A stretch of DNA of 64,000 nt from UBA1926 sp002337215 (lineage in GTDB: Bacteria > Planctomycetota > Phycisphaerae > Phycisphaerales > UBA1924), in assembly GCA_963973795.1 (NCBI GenBank), contig CAXBAF010000001.1:306609-370608 (forward strand), in the 5' to 3' direction. This document shows positions 32,387-40,550 of the stretch, piece after piece. The notes under the pieces were generated by a model. It saw only the letters and a program-made list of their open reading frames with translations, was not told the DNA's origin and searched no databases. The translations under genes and the position numbers were made by a program. How positions within the stretch are numbered: the stretch's first letter is position 1; each line of letters opens with the position of its first letter.

Positions 32387-33537
32387 GCGCCGGCCTTCTC
32401 GTGGCGGAGCTGCCCGCACGCCGCGGCGATATCCCGCCCCCGGCTCGCGCGGATGTGCGCGTTGGCCCCGTTCATCCGCAGGATCTCCTGGAAGCGGTGG
32501 ACATCATCGGTCTCGGGGCGCTCGAACGGCAGCCCGCTGACCTCGTTGTACCGGATCAGGTTGATGTTGCCGCGCAGCCTCCCGGACACCTCGGCGAGCT
32601 GCTCGGCGTGCTCAGGACGATCGTTCACACCCCCCAGCAGGATGTACTCGAGTGTGATCTCACGCCCGGTCTTGTCGAACCATCTCGTGCACGCCGCGAT
32701 GAGCTGATCGATGGTCGTGAACTCCGCCCAGGGGATGAGTTTCCGCCGGAGGTCGTCGTTGGGCGCGTGGAGCGAGAGGGCGAGGGTGATGGGGAGATCG
32801 AGCTCGTCGGCGAGTCTCTCGATCGCCTTGTGCATGCCGACGGTCGAGACCGTGATCTTGCGGGCGCTGATGCCCATGCCCCAGTCAGCCGCGAGCGTGC
32901 GCACGGCGTGTGTCACGGGCTGAAAATTCGCCAGCGGCTCGCCCATGCCCATAAAGACGATGTTGCTGATGCGATCGACTTTCTCGAGCCTGCTCAATCG
33001 CCAGACCTGTTCGACGATCCGGCCTGCGGACAGATTCCCATCGAGCCCGCCCAGCCCCGATGCGCAGAACCGGCAGCCGACCGGGCAGCCGACCTGGCTG
33101 GAGATGCACGCGGTCTTGCGCGCGCTCCCGTCACCGGAATTCACCGCGGGGATCATGACGCACTCGGTCTGCCGAGCGGTGTTGGAGTAGGGCATCGCGT
33201 CATCCAGCAACGCGAGGCGGTTGCCGGTGTCGATCGTCGCTTCGCCGGGGTCGATGCCCGAGTCCAGATCGTCCGGCCACTCGATCAGCAGCTTCTGCGT
33301 GCCATCGGTTGCCCGCTGATGGGCAACGGTGGGGCCCGAGAGAAACGTCATCTCCTCGGTCAGCGTTGCCCGGTCTTTCGCGGACAGGTTCGTCATCGCC
33401 TCGGGGTCGATGACGCCGTGCTGGTAGACCCATTCAAGGATCTGCTTGGCGCGGAAGGGCTTCATGCCCCGCTCGGCGCACCATGCTTTGAGGGTCGCTG
33501 GGGTGTGGGCGAAGATGTGGGTATCGGGGTGACGCAC
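32383..33537 (-). CDS. rlmN: 23S rRNA A2503 / tRNA A37 C2-methyltransferase (radical SAM)
   Basis: About 384 residues when started at GTG 33537, which fits the family's N-terminus ('V-R-H-P-D-T-H-I-F'); the frame is open up to 33606. This radical-SAM enzyme methylates C2 of A2503 in 23S rRNA and A37 in some tRNAs. The iron-sulfur motif C-P-V-G-C-R-F-C is intact, 'N-I-V-F-M-G-M-G-E-P-L-A-N' follows, and the second essential Cys is expected in the C-terminal segment near 'I-R-A-S-R-G-R-D-I-A-A-A-C-G-Q-L'. It is the first gene of the minus-strand cluster ending at 28027. Confidence 0.93.
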   Translation of the reverse strand: MRHPDTHIFAHTPATLKAWCAERGMKPFRAKQILEWVYQHGVIDPEAMTNLSAKDRATLTEEMTFLSGPTVAHQRATDGTQKLLIEWPDDLDSGIDPGEATIDTGNRLALLDDAMPYSNTARQTECVMIPAVNSGDGSARKTACISSQVGCPVGCRFCASGLGGLDGNLSAGRIVEQVWRLSRLEKVDRISNIVFMGMGEPLANFQPVTHAVRTLAADWGMGISARKITVSTVGMHKAIERLADELDLPITLALSLHAPNDDLRRKLIPWAEFTTIDQLIAACTRWFDKTGREITLEYILLGGVNDRPEHAEQLAEVSGRLRGNINLIRYNEVSGLPFERPETDDVHRFQEILRMNGANAHIRASRGRDIAAACGQLRHEKAGA

Positions 33538-33790
33538 GGGCGGATGGTATCTCGCCCGATCGCGCCGGCCGGGCCGTGGCGGGCGTGACTCCCCCGAGCG
33601 GGGCATCCGGGTGCCGGTTTTTAGGGGATTCCCTCGCGGGTTCGTTCTCGGGATTGGCGACCGACGGCGGTTGGAGTACCATGTAATATTAAGCTACTTG
33701 CGGCTACCGACGCACCAGCGATCGCATCGAACGATGGTCGCCTGAAGGCCGGTTCTTCCGCGGCGACCACATCACGGAAGGAGAGGACAC

Positions 33791-34387
33791 ATGAAACGCA
33801 TGTGTGGGGTTGTGGCATGCGCCGCCGCGCTTTTCGTTGGGCAGTCGGTCGGGCAGCCGTTGGAAATCCCGGAAGGCGTTGATTATCGCGTAAAGAAGGT
33901 CGCGCCGGGGGATTCCGGGTGGGATGTGCTCAAGGACAACTTCGGTTTCGGCGCTCCGGAATTTAGGAGCAGTGATCCGGACAATTTTCCGTCTCGCCGA
34001 GACCAGCTCGCAATCAGTAATCTGGCGGACTCCAGTCGAGAGAAGAACCTCTATCTTCTGATCACATTCAACGACGACTGGGACGGGCGGACGGTTCCGA
34101 ACCTGACGGTTGGTATCGATAATCCGCTGCCGAATCAGCAAATCGTGCTGGTCAGGGACGCGATGAGCCCGGGGGAAAGGATCGCGTTTTATCACTGGCG
34201 TCTCGACCCTCAGCCGGGGGACGAGTTCATCCAATGGTCCGGCGATTACCTGTACGACTTCACAAACTCGGCGGGCGTGCAGGACATCTCGCAGATCGAG
34301 CTCGCCACCTGGTGCGTCCCGACGCCGGGCGGGTTCCTGCTAATCGGACTGGCGGCGTTGCCGTTGGCGTGCCGTCGCCATCGCTGA
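33791..34387 (+). CDS. Exported PEP-CTERM-like protein
   Basis: A 198-residue protein with GGAGAGG before its ATG. The signal peptide ends near G-Q-S-V-G-Q. The mature part has no domain I recognise; 'N-L-Y-L-L-I-T-F-N-D-D-W-D-G-R' and a Trp/Asp-rich C-terminal half suggest a beta protein. It ends with V-P-T-P-G-G, a hydrophobic stretch and a short basic tail R-R-H-R, a weaker version of the sorting signal in the other five. Its coding sequence looks less GC-rich than its neighbours. Confidence 0.6.
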   Translation: MKRMCGVVACAAALFVGQSVGQPLEIPEGVDYRVKKVAPGDSGWDVLKDNFGFGAPEFRSSDPDNFPSRRDQLAISNLADSSREKNLYLLITFNDDWDGRTVPNLTVGIDNPLPNQQIVLVRDAMSPGERIAFYHWRLDPQPGDEFIQWSGDYLYDFTNSAGVQDISQIELATWCVPTPGGFLLIGLAALPLACRRHR

Positions 34388-34401
34388 AGGGCCAAACCTG
34401 T

Positions 34402-34454
34402 CCGGGCGGGGGCGCCCGGGCTTATCAGGCCGGGCGGTCGGGCGACCGCCCGGC
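34402..34454. terminator. Pair of GC-rich hairpins between convergent genes
   Basis: The second hairpin is a perfect 11-bp stem (GCCGGGCGGTC / GACCGCCCGGC, loop GGGC, 34429-34454); the first is a CCGGGCG-based stem at 34402-34418. Neither has a U-run. They lie between the stops of the PEP-CTERM gene and ispH. Confidence 0.45.
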
Positions 34455-34486
34455 TGCATTGTGCGCCGGACGAGTGCGCGGGACGC

Positions 34487-35545
34487 TCAGGCGTCGGCGC
34501 GGGCGCTCATCGTCAGCGGCACCGCGCCGTAGAGGTCTGCGGTAATGACAGGCGCGTGCACGCGGATCCGCCGGTCGGCCGGGTCGATGCCCTTGCCCCG
34601 CATCGCCTTCTTCAGCGTCCCGGGAAGGCCGAACTCGATGTCTTCCTCGAAAATGTCAGCGACTTCGATCCGGGCGTGATACCGCTCGACCAGCGTGCGG
34701 CAAACGCCCGCAACCAGGTCCTCCGGCGCGGACGCTCCCGCGGAGAGCAGGACGGTCCCGACCGGTTTCCCGTCCTGACCCTCGAACCACGACGCATCAA
34801 GCATCGACGCATCGTCAAGCAGCCTCGCCGGCGTGCCCACGTTCTCAGCGATCTCGGTCAGCCGAACCGAGTTCGACGAATGCGTCGAGCCCACGACCAG
34901 CACCAGGTCGGCCTTGGGTGCCAGCTCCCGCACGGCGTGCTGCCGGTTCGTCGTCGCGTAACAAATGTCGTCAGACGGCGGCGCGTGGATCTTCGGGAAC
35001 GCGGCCTTGAGCGCATCGATAATCACCGTCGCGTCGTCGGTGCTCAGCGTCGTCTGCGTCAGATAGATCAACTTCTCCGGGTCGTGGATCGTCAGCCCCG
35101 GGATGTCGTCCGGCGACTCGACGACCTGCGTCGCATCGGGGGCCTCGCCCTTGGTTCCGATGACCTCCTGGTGGTTCTTGTGCCCCACGAGCAGAATCTG
35201 AAACCCCTTGCGGGCATACCGGATCGCCTCGGAGTGGACCTTGGTGACCAGCGGGCAGGTCGCGTCGATCGACGTCAACCCCCGCTCGTCGGCCGCGTTC
35301 CGAACCGCCGGGCTGATGCCGTGCGCACTGAACACAACGATGTTGCCCTCGGGAATCTCCGCGACGTCTTCGACGAAGACCACTCCCCGGCTCTTGAAGC
35401 GGTCGACGACGTGGGTGTTGTGGACGATGTCGTGGTAGACATAGATCGTCTCGCCCTCAAAGACATCGAGCACCTGATCGACGACATCGATCGCCATCTG
35501 CACGCCGGCGCAGAAGCCGCGGGGGTTGGCGAGAATGATCTTCAA
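34487..35545 (-). CDS. ispH: 4-hydroxy-3-methylbut-2-enyl diphosphate reductase
   Basis: A 352-residue last enzyme of the MEP isoprenoid pathway, giving IPP and DMAPP. The start is a TTG (L-K-I-I-L-A-N-P-R-G-F-C-A-G-V) with GGGAG upstream; the 101-codon extension is not IspH-like. Iron-sulfur ligands are Cys12 in 'R-G-F-C-A-G-V', the Cys of 'D-A-T-C-P-L-V-T-K-V-H' and the Cys of 'D-D-I-C-Y-A-T-T-N-R-Q'. 'S-A-H-G-I-S-P' carries an active-site His. It is divergent from the nuclease-fold gene. Confidence 0.94.
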   Translation of the reverse strand: MKIILANPRGFCAGVQMAIDVVDQVLDVFEGETIYVYHDIVHNTHVVDRFKSRGVVFVEDVAEIPEGNIVVFSAHGISPAVRNAADERGLTSIDATCPLVTKVHSEAIRYARKGFQILLVGHKNHQEVIGTKGEAPDATQVVESPDDIPGLTIHDPEKLIYLTQTTLSTDDATVIIDALKAAFPKIHAPPSDDICYATTNRQHAVRELAPKADLVLVVGSTHSSNSVRLTEIAENVGTPARLLDDASMLDASWFEGQDGKPVGTVLLSAGASAPEDLVAGVCRTLVERYHARIEVADIFEEDIEFGLPGTLKKAMRGKGIDPADRRIRVHAPVITADLYGAVPLTMSARADA

Positions 35546-35694
35546 AGCGTGTGAATCTCCCGGAAAGCTCGTTTGCGATCCTACGACACGGATCGCCTCG
35601 CAGGCCGATCCCGATGCGAACAATCGATCGGCTGGGACGACGGCGTGATTGCCGGCCCGTGCCGAGTGGCTCGCCAACCAACGGAGGACAGACC

Positions 35695-36879
35695 ATGCCC
35701 GCCCGCCCGACCCACAATTCGACCCAAACCCCGATCCAGAAACGCGCTCTCGCGACGTTCCTCGCCGCGGGGCTCGTGCTGGGGTCAGCCGGTGCGTCCG
35801 CCGCAACCGCCCAGCAACCAGCCCAACCCCCCGCCCAACCGACCACAAGCCAGCCCGAGGCCGAGCCCGCAGTCCCCGGCTTCACCGCCCGGTCGATCGA
35901 CACGATCACCGCCCAGTTCCGCAAGCACGGCCTCGCGACCGCCCCGGAAAAGCCCGCCGGCGCCCTCCGCCTCGCGACCTACAACATCCACGAACTCTTC
36001 GACGACGTCGATGACCCCGACCTCACAGGCCGGCAGGAGGACATAGGCCGGGTGATGATCGAGAGCCGCCGGGCCGCGACGTCCCACGCCCTCCGCGGCA
36101 TCAACGCCGACATCGTCGCCCTGCAGGAAGTCGAATCGCTCGAGGCCCTGGAGTGGTACCGCGATGGGAATCTGGCGGATCTGGGCTACACCCACGCCGC
36201 GTCGGTGGAAGTGGGCCATCCGCTGGGGCTCGAGCAGGCCGTGCTGAGCCGCTACCCGATCGTGGCGACCCAGACCTGGACCGACCGCCTCATCGGGACC
36301 CACCCCGACCTCTACCGGGGCAAGCCCAACCGCTACGCCGGCGAGCCCCTGACCTTCCGCCGCAGCCCGCTCATGGCCGAGATCGCCCTGATCGACGATT
36401 CGGAATCGGCGGATCTCGGGATCGTCCCCGAGGCGCAGCGCGTCACCCTGCTGGTCGTTCACTTCAAGACGGGCGAGGGCTCCGACGCCTGGCGGGCGGC
36501 CGAGGGCGCCGCGGTCGCGGCGATTCTCGGCGAGCTCAAGGCCGACCGCCCGGACCGCCGGGTGATCGTCCTGGGCGATTTCGCGTCCGGCGACGCCGAG
36601 GGCCACCTCGCGCCCGTGCTCGACGCGGGTCTCAAGGACGTCTTCGCCGCCTCGGGCACCGATCGCGGCTCGAAAGACGCCGTGACCAGCATCGAGGGCG
36701 ACCGGGCCTGCGGGATCCTCGTGGGCCCGGGCGTCACGCTCGCCGAGGGATCCACGCCGTTCGTCGTGGGCACCGTGGTCCCCCCCGACCAGCTCGACCG
36801 CCGACGCGGTTTCCGCATGCCCGGCTTCGCCAGCGATCACTACCCCGTGGCCTGCGATCTCGCCGCTCCCACGGACTGA
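35695..36879 (+). CDS. Exported endonuclease/exonuclease/phosphatase-fold protein
   Basis: A 394-residue protein started at the ATG with GGAGG nine bases upstream; an in-frame ATG at 35551 is unlikely. A long n-region and signal peptide end near A-A-T-A-Q, followed by a Gln/Pro linker. The EEP fold is marked by 'L-R-L-A-T-Y-N-I-H-E-L-F-D', 'I-V-A-L-Q-E-V-E' (catalytic Glu), 'V-I-V-L-G-D-F-A-S' (where most members have D-x-N) and 'F-A-S-D-H-Y-P-V' (catalytic Asp-His). The D-F-A substitution for D-F-N is unusual and could reduce or change activity. It may be an extracellular nuclease or phosphodiesterase. Confidence 0.75.
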   Translation: MPARPTHNSTQTPIQKRALATFLAAGLVLGSAGASAATAQQPAQPPAQPTTSQPEAEPAVPGFTARSIDTITAQFRKHGLATAPEKPAGALRLATYNIHELFDDVDDPDLTGRQEDIGRVMIESRRAATSHALRGINADIVALQEVESLEALEWYRDGNLADLGYTHAASVEVGHPLGLEQAVLSRYPIVATQTWTDRLIGTHPDLYRGKPNRYAGEPLTFRRSPLMAEIALIDDSESADLGIVPEAQRVTLLVVHFKTGEGSDAWRAAEGAAVAAILGELKADRPDRRVIVLGDFASGDAEGHLAPVLDAGLKDVFAASGTDRGSKDAVTSIEGDRACGILVGPGVTLAEGSTPFVVGTVVPPDQLDRRRGFRMPGFASDHYPVACDLAAPTD

Positions 36880-37148
36880 ACACCACCCGGTTCACCGGTT
36901 CTCTGGCCCATCAACCGGGCCACACGTCGAGTCTTCACACGATCTGAATGTTTCCGGCACCCGCCCCGGCTAGTATCCGAGCCGACACGCCGAGGCCCGG
37001 AGACCGGGAGCGGGGCGGTTGCAGGATCGATTTGTCTGACAGCGAGGCGTGCGTTGCCGGCGAGCGGTAAGCACACCTAGAATTTGTGGATCGTCCAAAG
37101 CCGACCCCTGCCTGTAGTATTGAGCAGGCCGATACGGAGCCGACGCCG

Positions 37149-37520
37149 ATGGGCAGTCTGAAACCCTGGCAACTCGTCCTGGTGATCGTCGCAGCATTGG
37201 TGCTGGCGGTGTCGCTGTGGATGGTGTTTTCGTCGGATCGAGTATTCCAGCCCAACCAAGTCGTACTCGTTGATGTCTCGACCGGCGATCGTTTCATTTC
37301 CAAGACATCGGGGAATCGGATGACCATTCTTCCGGCTTGGCACCCCGAGACCGGCGAACGTTCCCTCTATCCGATCATCAAAAACGATGAGGGCGAGTGG
37401 GTCGTATCTGAAATGCTGCGAGGCAAACTCGTTGAATTCGGGGGAGACCACTCTGCCGTGGTTGATTTTGATGGCTTCGTTGTTCGACTGAGCAAATCGA
37501 GTCCAAAGACTTTGAAATAA
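37149..37520 (+). CDS. Small single-span membrane protein, unknown
   Basis: A 123-residue protein; the ATG at 37149 follows GGAG by about a dozen bases. One hydrophobic helix (about residues 9-29) precedes a soluble domain with 'V-V-L-V-D-V-S-T-G-D' and 'L-P-A-W-H-P-E-T-G-E-R-S-L-Y-P' segments, probably beta-rich and outside the cytoplasm. I do not recognise a family. The prepilin gene starts 13 bases after it, so it may belong to a pseudopilus-related unit. The DNA is less GC-rich than most of the window. Confidence 0.5.
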   Translation: MGSLKPWQLVLVIVAALVLAVSLWMVFSSDRVFQPNQVVLVDVSTGDRFISKTSGNRMTILPAWHPETGERSLYPIIKNDEGEWVVSEMLRGKLVEFGGDHSAVVDFDGFVVRLSKSSPKTLK

Positions 37521-37533
37521 GGTCAAATTTCAC

Positions 37534-38598
37534 ATGAAAAGTCCTCGTAAAAACGCGTTCACGCTGATTGAGTTGCTTGTGGTCATCGCGATTATCGCGC
37601 TCCTCATCGGCATCCTGCTCCCGGCGTTGGGCGCGGCTCGTTCGACCGCACGCAAGGTCGTTTGTGCCTCGACGATGCGCGGCGTTGCTCAGCTCACCTA
37701 CGGATATGGACTCGACAATCAAGACTGGATTCCCGGCCTGAACACCACCGGCTGGAAGTACGAACAGCTTTCCGGGAATTTGTCACCACAGGACCTTGCC
37801 GGCAATACATCCAGCACCACGCCCACCAACAGCACGGACTGGATCAGCCCCGTTCTCGGCGATTCGGTCGGGCTCTCGGAGAATCGTGCTGCTCGGATGG
37901 CTCAGATGTTCAACAACTTCGGCTGCGCCGAGGCTGACTACGTGACCGCGCTGTACGATGAAAACTGCACGATTCCCGACGCACAAGATTTCCAGAAGTA
38001 TGCCGGTGAGGGATTCCTCCAAGTCAGCTACGTGATGCCGCTCACGTTCTCGGCCTACGGCTCAGGTCAGCCCACCGTGCAAATTGTCAACGGCGGGTAC
38101 CAGTTGTTCTTTGGTGCCGGTTTCGACAATGGAGCCGCGCTGCCACGGAACTACGCGCCGAGACTCGACAGAGTCGGTGCCGCCTCAAACAAGGTCATGT
38201 TCGCCGACGGCTCTCGGTATGTCTCGGACGACCTCGGACTCTCCACGAATATATGCCTGGATCGAACCAGTTCAGGGCCCGCTCAACTGGGCAACTGGGT
38301 CGCGAACAGCCCCATCGTCGAAGGATCGACCGCGTACGGGCGAAACCCGTTCGCAAACGGCGTGCTGACACCCGATAACCAACTCGCGTCGTACCGGCAC
38401 AACGGCATCATCAACACTGCGAGGTTTGATGGCAGCGTTGATTCCATGACCCAACTCGAATCCTACACCGATCCGACGCCCTGGTTCCCGTCCGGCAGCC
38501 TTTGGGATCCGAGCCAGTACGGCGGTGCGACGCCAGAGTCTGTCGAGTTTATGGAACAGCAGCGCAGCAACCCGGATGGATCGGTCGAGATCTATTGA
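37534..38598 (+). CDS. Prepilin-like protein with H-X9-DG domain
   Basis: A 354-residue type II pseudopilin-like protein. The N-terminus has the prepilin peptidase signal: short basic leader, then F-T-L-I-E-L-L-V-V-I-A-I-I with methylatable Phe and Glu5. The C-terminal region contains the H-X9-D-G motif ('R-H-N-G-I-I-N-T-A-R-F-D-G'), a family that is strongly expanded in planctomycetes. The protein is expected to be inserted in the inner membrane and processed. Its partner secretion genes are not in the window. A terminator follows at 38672. Confidence 0.85.
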   Translation: MKSPRKNAFTLIELLVVIAIIALLIGILLPALGAARSTARKVVCASTMRGVAQLTYGYGLDNQDWIPGLNTTGWKYEQLSGNLSPQDLAGNTSSTTPTNSTDWISPVLGDSVGLSENRAARMAQMFNNFGCAEADYVTALYDENCTIPDAQDFQKYAGEGFLQVSYVMPLTFSAYGSGQPTVQIVNGGYQLFFGAGFDNGAALPRNYAPRLDRVGAASNKVMFADGSRYVSDDLGLSTNICLDRTSSGPAQLGNWVANSPIVEGSTAYGRNPFANGVLTPDNQLASYRHNGIINTARFDGSVDSMTQLESYTDPTPWFPSGSLWDPSQYGGATPESVEFMEQQRSNPDGSVEIY

Positions 38599-38671
38599 GT
38601 TGCTCCTTGGCGTGACTCTGCTGGCAGGGAATCGCGATCGGGTCACCTGATATCGCCAAAGCCTCACTCGA

Positions 38672-38697
38672 AGCCCCTCCGCTGCGAGGGGCTTTTT
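38672..38697 (+). terminator. Rho-independent terminator (copy 1)
   Basis: Stem AGCCCCTC / GAGGGGCT, loop CGCTGC, then TTTTT. The stem and loop are identical to the terminator at 40267-40294. Confidence 0.9.
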
Positions 38698-38853
38698 CTG
38701 TGTCTTGATGAGAACTGGGGTTGTTGGGGCGCGACTGGAAAGCGGCTTGTCATCAGGACTGTCGCTGAATCAAAGGGCCAGTATGATTTGCCGCGATTGG
38801 TCTTGCGGCGATCCGTGACTGGGTGGGATTTTTTAAATTAGTATGAGCCTCGG

Positions 38854-38902
38854 TGCAGTCTCCAGAAAAGAGTTGTATACTCTCCGGGACTGCAGTGTTT
38901 TT
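38854..38902 (+). promoter_or_regulatory. Leader stem-loop with U-run, possible attenuator
   Basis: TGCAGTC (38854-38860) pairs with GACTGCA (38888-38894), enclosing AGAGT / ACTCT; TTTTT follows at 38898. It ends 24 bases before the start of the dockerin gene, just ahead of its AAGGAG. This could end transcription early or shape the leader. The gap 38599-38925 otherwise contains only the terminator at 38672 and AT-rich sequence around 38830. Confidence 0.45.
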
Positions 38903-38925
38903 CTGGATAATAAGGAGAACTGACA

Positions 38926-40242
38926 ATGCGTCAAAGTGGGAAGAATTCTGTTCGTTCGTCGACTATTGCAGCGTTCTTGTTCGCCTCGGGAATGGCTGCT
39001 GCATCGGATTACAGTTCGGTCGCGGCACGTGTTTTTACTGTCACGCCGCCCGAGGGCTGCTACATCTGTGTTACATCATTTGGTTTCAATGCATCTTCGT
39101 CCGTGTTTCTCGCAACGACATGTGATCCAGCAGAGTTTGATCCTGATGTAGATCCCTCTTCTGCATTTGCGATTGACGATAATTGCGTCAATGGGCTTCT
39201 GGAATCTGTACATGCTAGCTCCTCTGCTCAAGGCCAAACGTGCGAGGGAAGCACTTCGGCGAGTGCGTCTGTCGTTCCGGATTTTATTGGTGATGTTCTA
39301 GAGATTAGTCTCGGAACAAGTAGCAGTCGGGCGAAATGCAGAAACGGATCGTGCTCCGTTGCGCTTGAAAGTCTTGCCGCAGTCGCTACAGCATCGGTCG
39401 CCTTCGAATTTCGCCACATCTCGGATGATTCACCCTGTACATCCGGTGGAATGCTCGAAGTTCAGGGATTCCAGTCCATTCCAGAAGCACCCAGCACAAC
39501 TGCTAATGGGCGCGTAATTGTCTTTGTGCCAAATGTGTGTGACAATGGCGGTGCTTCTCTCGTGAGAACCGTCGTCGACGACTGTGAGCAGGGCATCAGT
39601 GAGTTTGGCGCGCTGTTGTGTTCGCCCCAATCTGTCAGTGGTGCTCTTGATCTCGACGCTAAATCTGTCACATTCTCCGACGCCCAATTCGACGCCAACG
39701 GCGACGGTCGCTTTAACGAGAAAGACTGGCCGATCATCCAGTCGCTCCTTAACTCGACCGACCCTGCCGACCTCGCCAAGTACAACGTGTGCCCCGAGGG
39801 TGACCTCGACGCCGATGGCGACCCGACAAACGATCAGATCATCGCCCAGGAGGACCTCGACCTAATCCGCGCCGCGCTCGACGCCGGCCTCGGCGCGGGC
39901 ATCCTCGGCGACTGGAACGGCGACGACAAGGTCGACTGTACTGACTACAACGCTCTGCCGTCATCGCTCAACGCGACGATCTGTGACCCCGCGTACAAAG
40001 TTGCGCTGGACGCCGATCTTGATGGTGATAACGATGCTTCCGATCTCGCCGCGGTGCTGGCGTTGTTCCCGACGGCTGACGTCGCCCCGACCCTCGGTGT
40101 GCTCGACCTGACGGATCTGAACACATTTGTGTCTTGGTTCACCGCTGGAGACGAACGGGCAGACATCGCCCCGCCCTTTGGCGTGATTGATCTGACGGAT
40201 TTGAGCACATTTGTTTCGTCGTTCCAGATGCCTTGCCCGTAA
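38926..40242 (+). CDS. Exported protein with EF-hand repeats and GC-type dockerin
   Basis: A 438-residue protein with AAGGAG before its ATG and a signal peptide ending near M-A-A-A-S. Residues 25-240 are a Cys- and Ser-rich domain without a recognised family ('C-Y-I-C', 'C-V-N-G', 'C-E-G-S', 'C-R-N-G-S-C'). From about residue 250, calcium-loop repeats appear ('D-A-N-G-D-G-R-F-N-E-K-D', 'D-L-D-A-D-G-D', 'D-W-N-G-D-D-K-V-D', 'D-A-D-L-D-G-D-N-D'). The end has two copies of 'P-x-x-G-V-x-D-L-T-D-L-x-T-F-V', closing in C-P. Composition changes inside the gene: bases 39121-39180 are 45% GC by my count, 39781-39840 are 62%. Confidence 0.7.
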   Translation: MRQSGKNSVRSSTIAAFLFASGMAAASDYSSVAARVFTVTPPEGCYICVTSFGFNASSSVFLATTCDPAEFDPDVDPSSAFAIDDNCVNGLLESVHASSSAQGQTCEGSTSASASVVPDFIGDVLEISLGTSSSRAKCRNGSCSVALESLAAVATASVAFEFRHISDDSPCTSGGMLEVQGFQSIPEAPSTTANGRVIVFVPNVCDNGGASLVRTVVDDCEQGISEFGALLCSPQSVSGALDLDAKSVTFSDAQFDANGDGRFNEKDWPIIQSLLNSTDPADLAKYNVCPEGDLDADGDPTNDQIIAQEDLDLIRAALDAGLGAGILGDWNGDDKVDCTDYNALPSSLNATICDPAYKVALDADLDGDNDASDLAAVLALFPTADVAPTLGVLDLTDLNTFVSWFTAGDERADIAPPFGVIDLTDLSTFVSSFQMPCP

Positions 40243-40266
40243 ACTGGAAGGCACAAATGGCCCCCA

Positions 40267-40294
40267 AAGCCCCTCCGCTGCGAGGGGCTTTTTT
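40267..40294 (+). terminator. Rho-independent terminator (copy 2)
   Basis: Stem AAGCCCCTC / GAGGGGCTT, loop CGCTGC, followed by a T-run, 25 bases after the dockerin gene. Same stem and loop as at 38672. Confidence 0.9.
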
Positions 40295-40550
40295 CGTGCT
40301 ATTCTCGTTGGCAGCAGGTATTGTTCGCGTTGTGATCGGATATTGAAAACCCAATCTTCACACACCCCCCCTTGTGCGGGTGCTTGTCCCCGCTATAGTT
40401 ACGCGTTCGCGGGAAACCGCGGCTGAGGAGAGCGTTCGGACCCGCATTGGGGCGGGGCCGCGCTGGATCGCACCAAACATCTGCCCGGCGTGTCGCCGAG
40501 CAACAATTCACCGCAGTCCGAGATGCTGTGGGAACTTGGAGAGACAAGAC

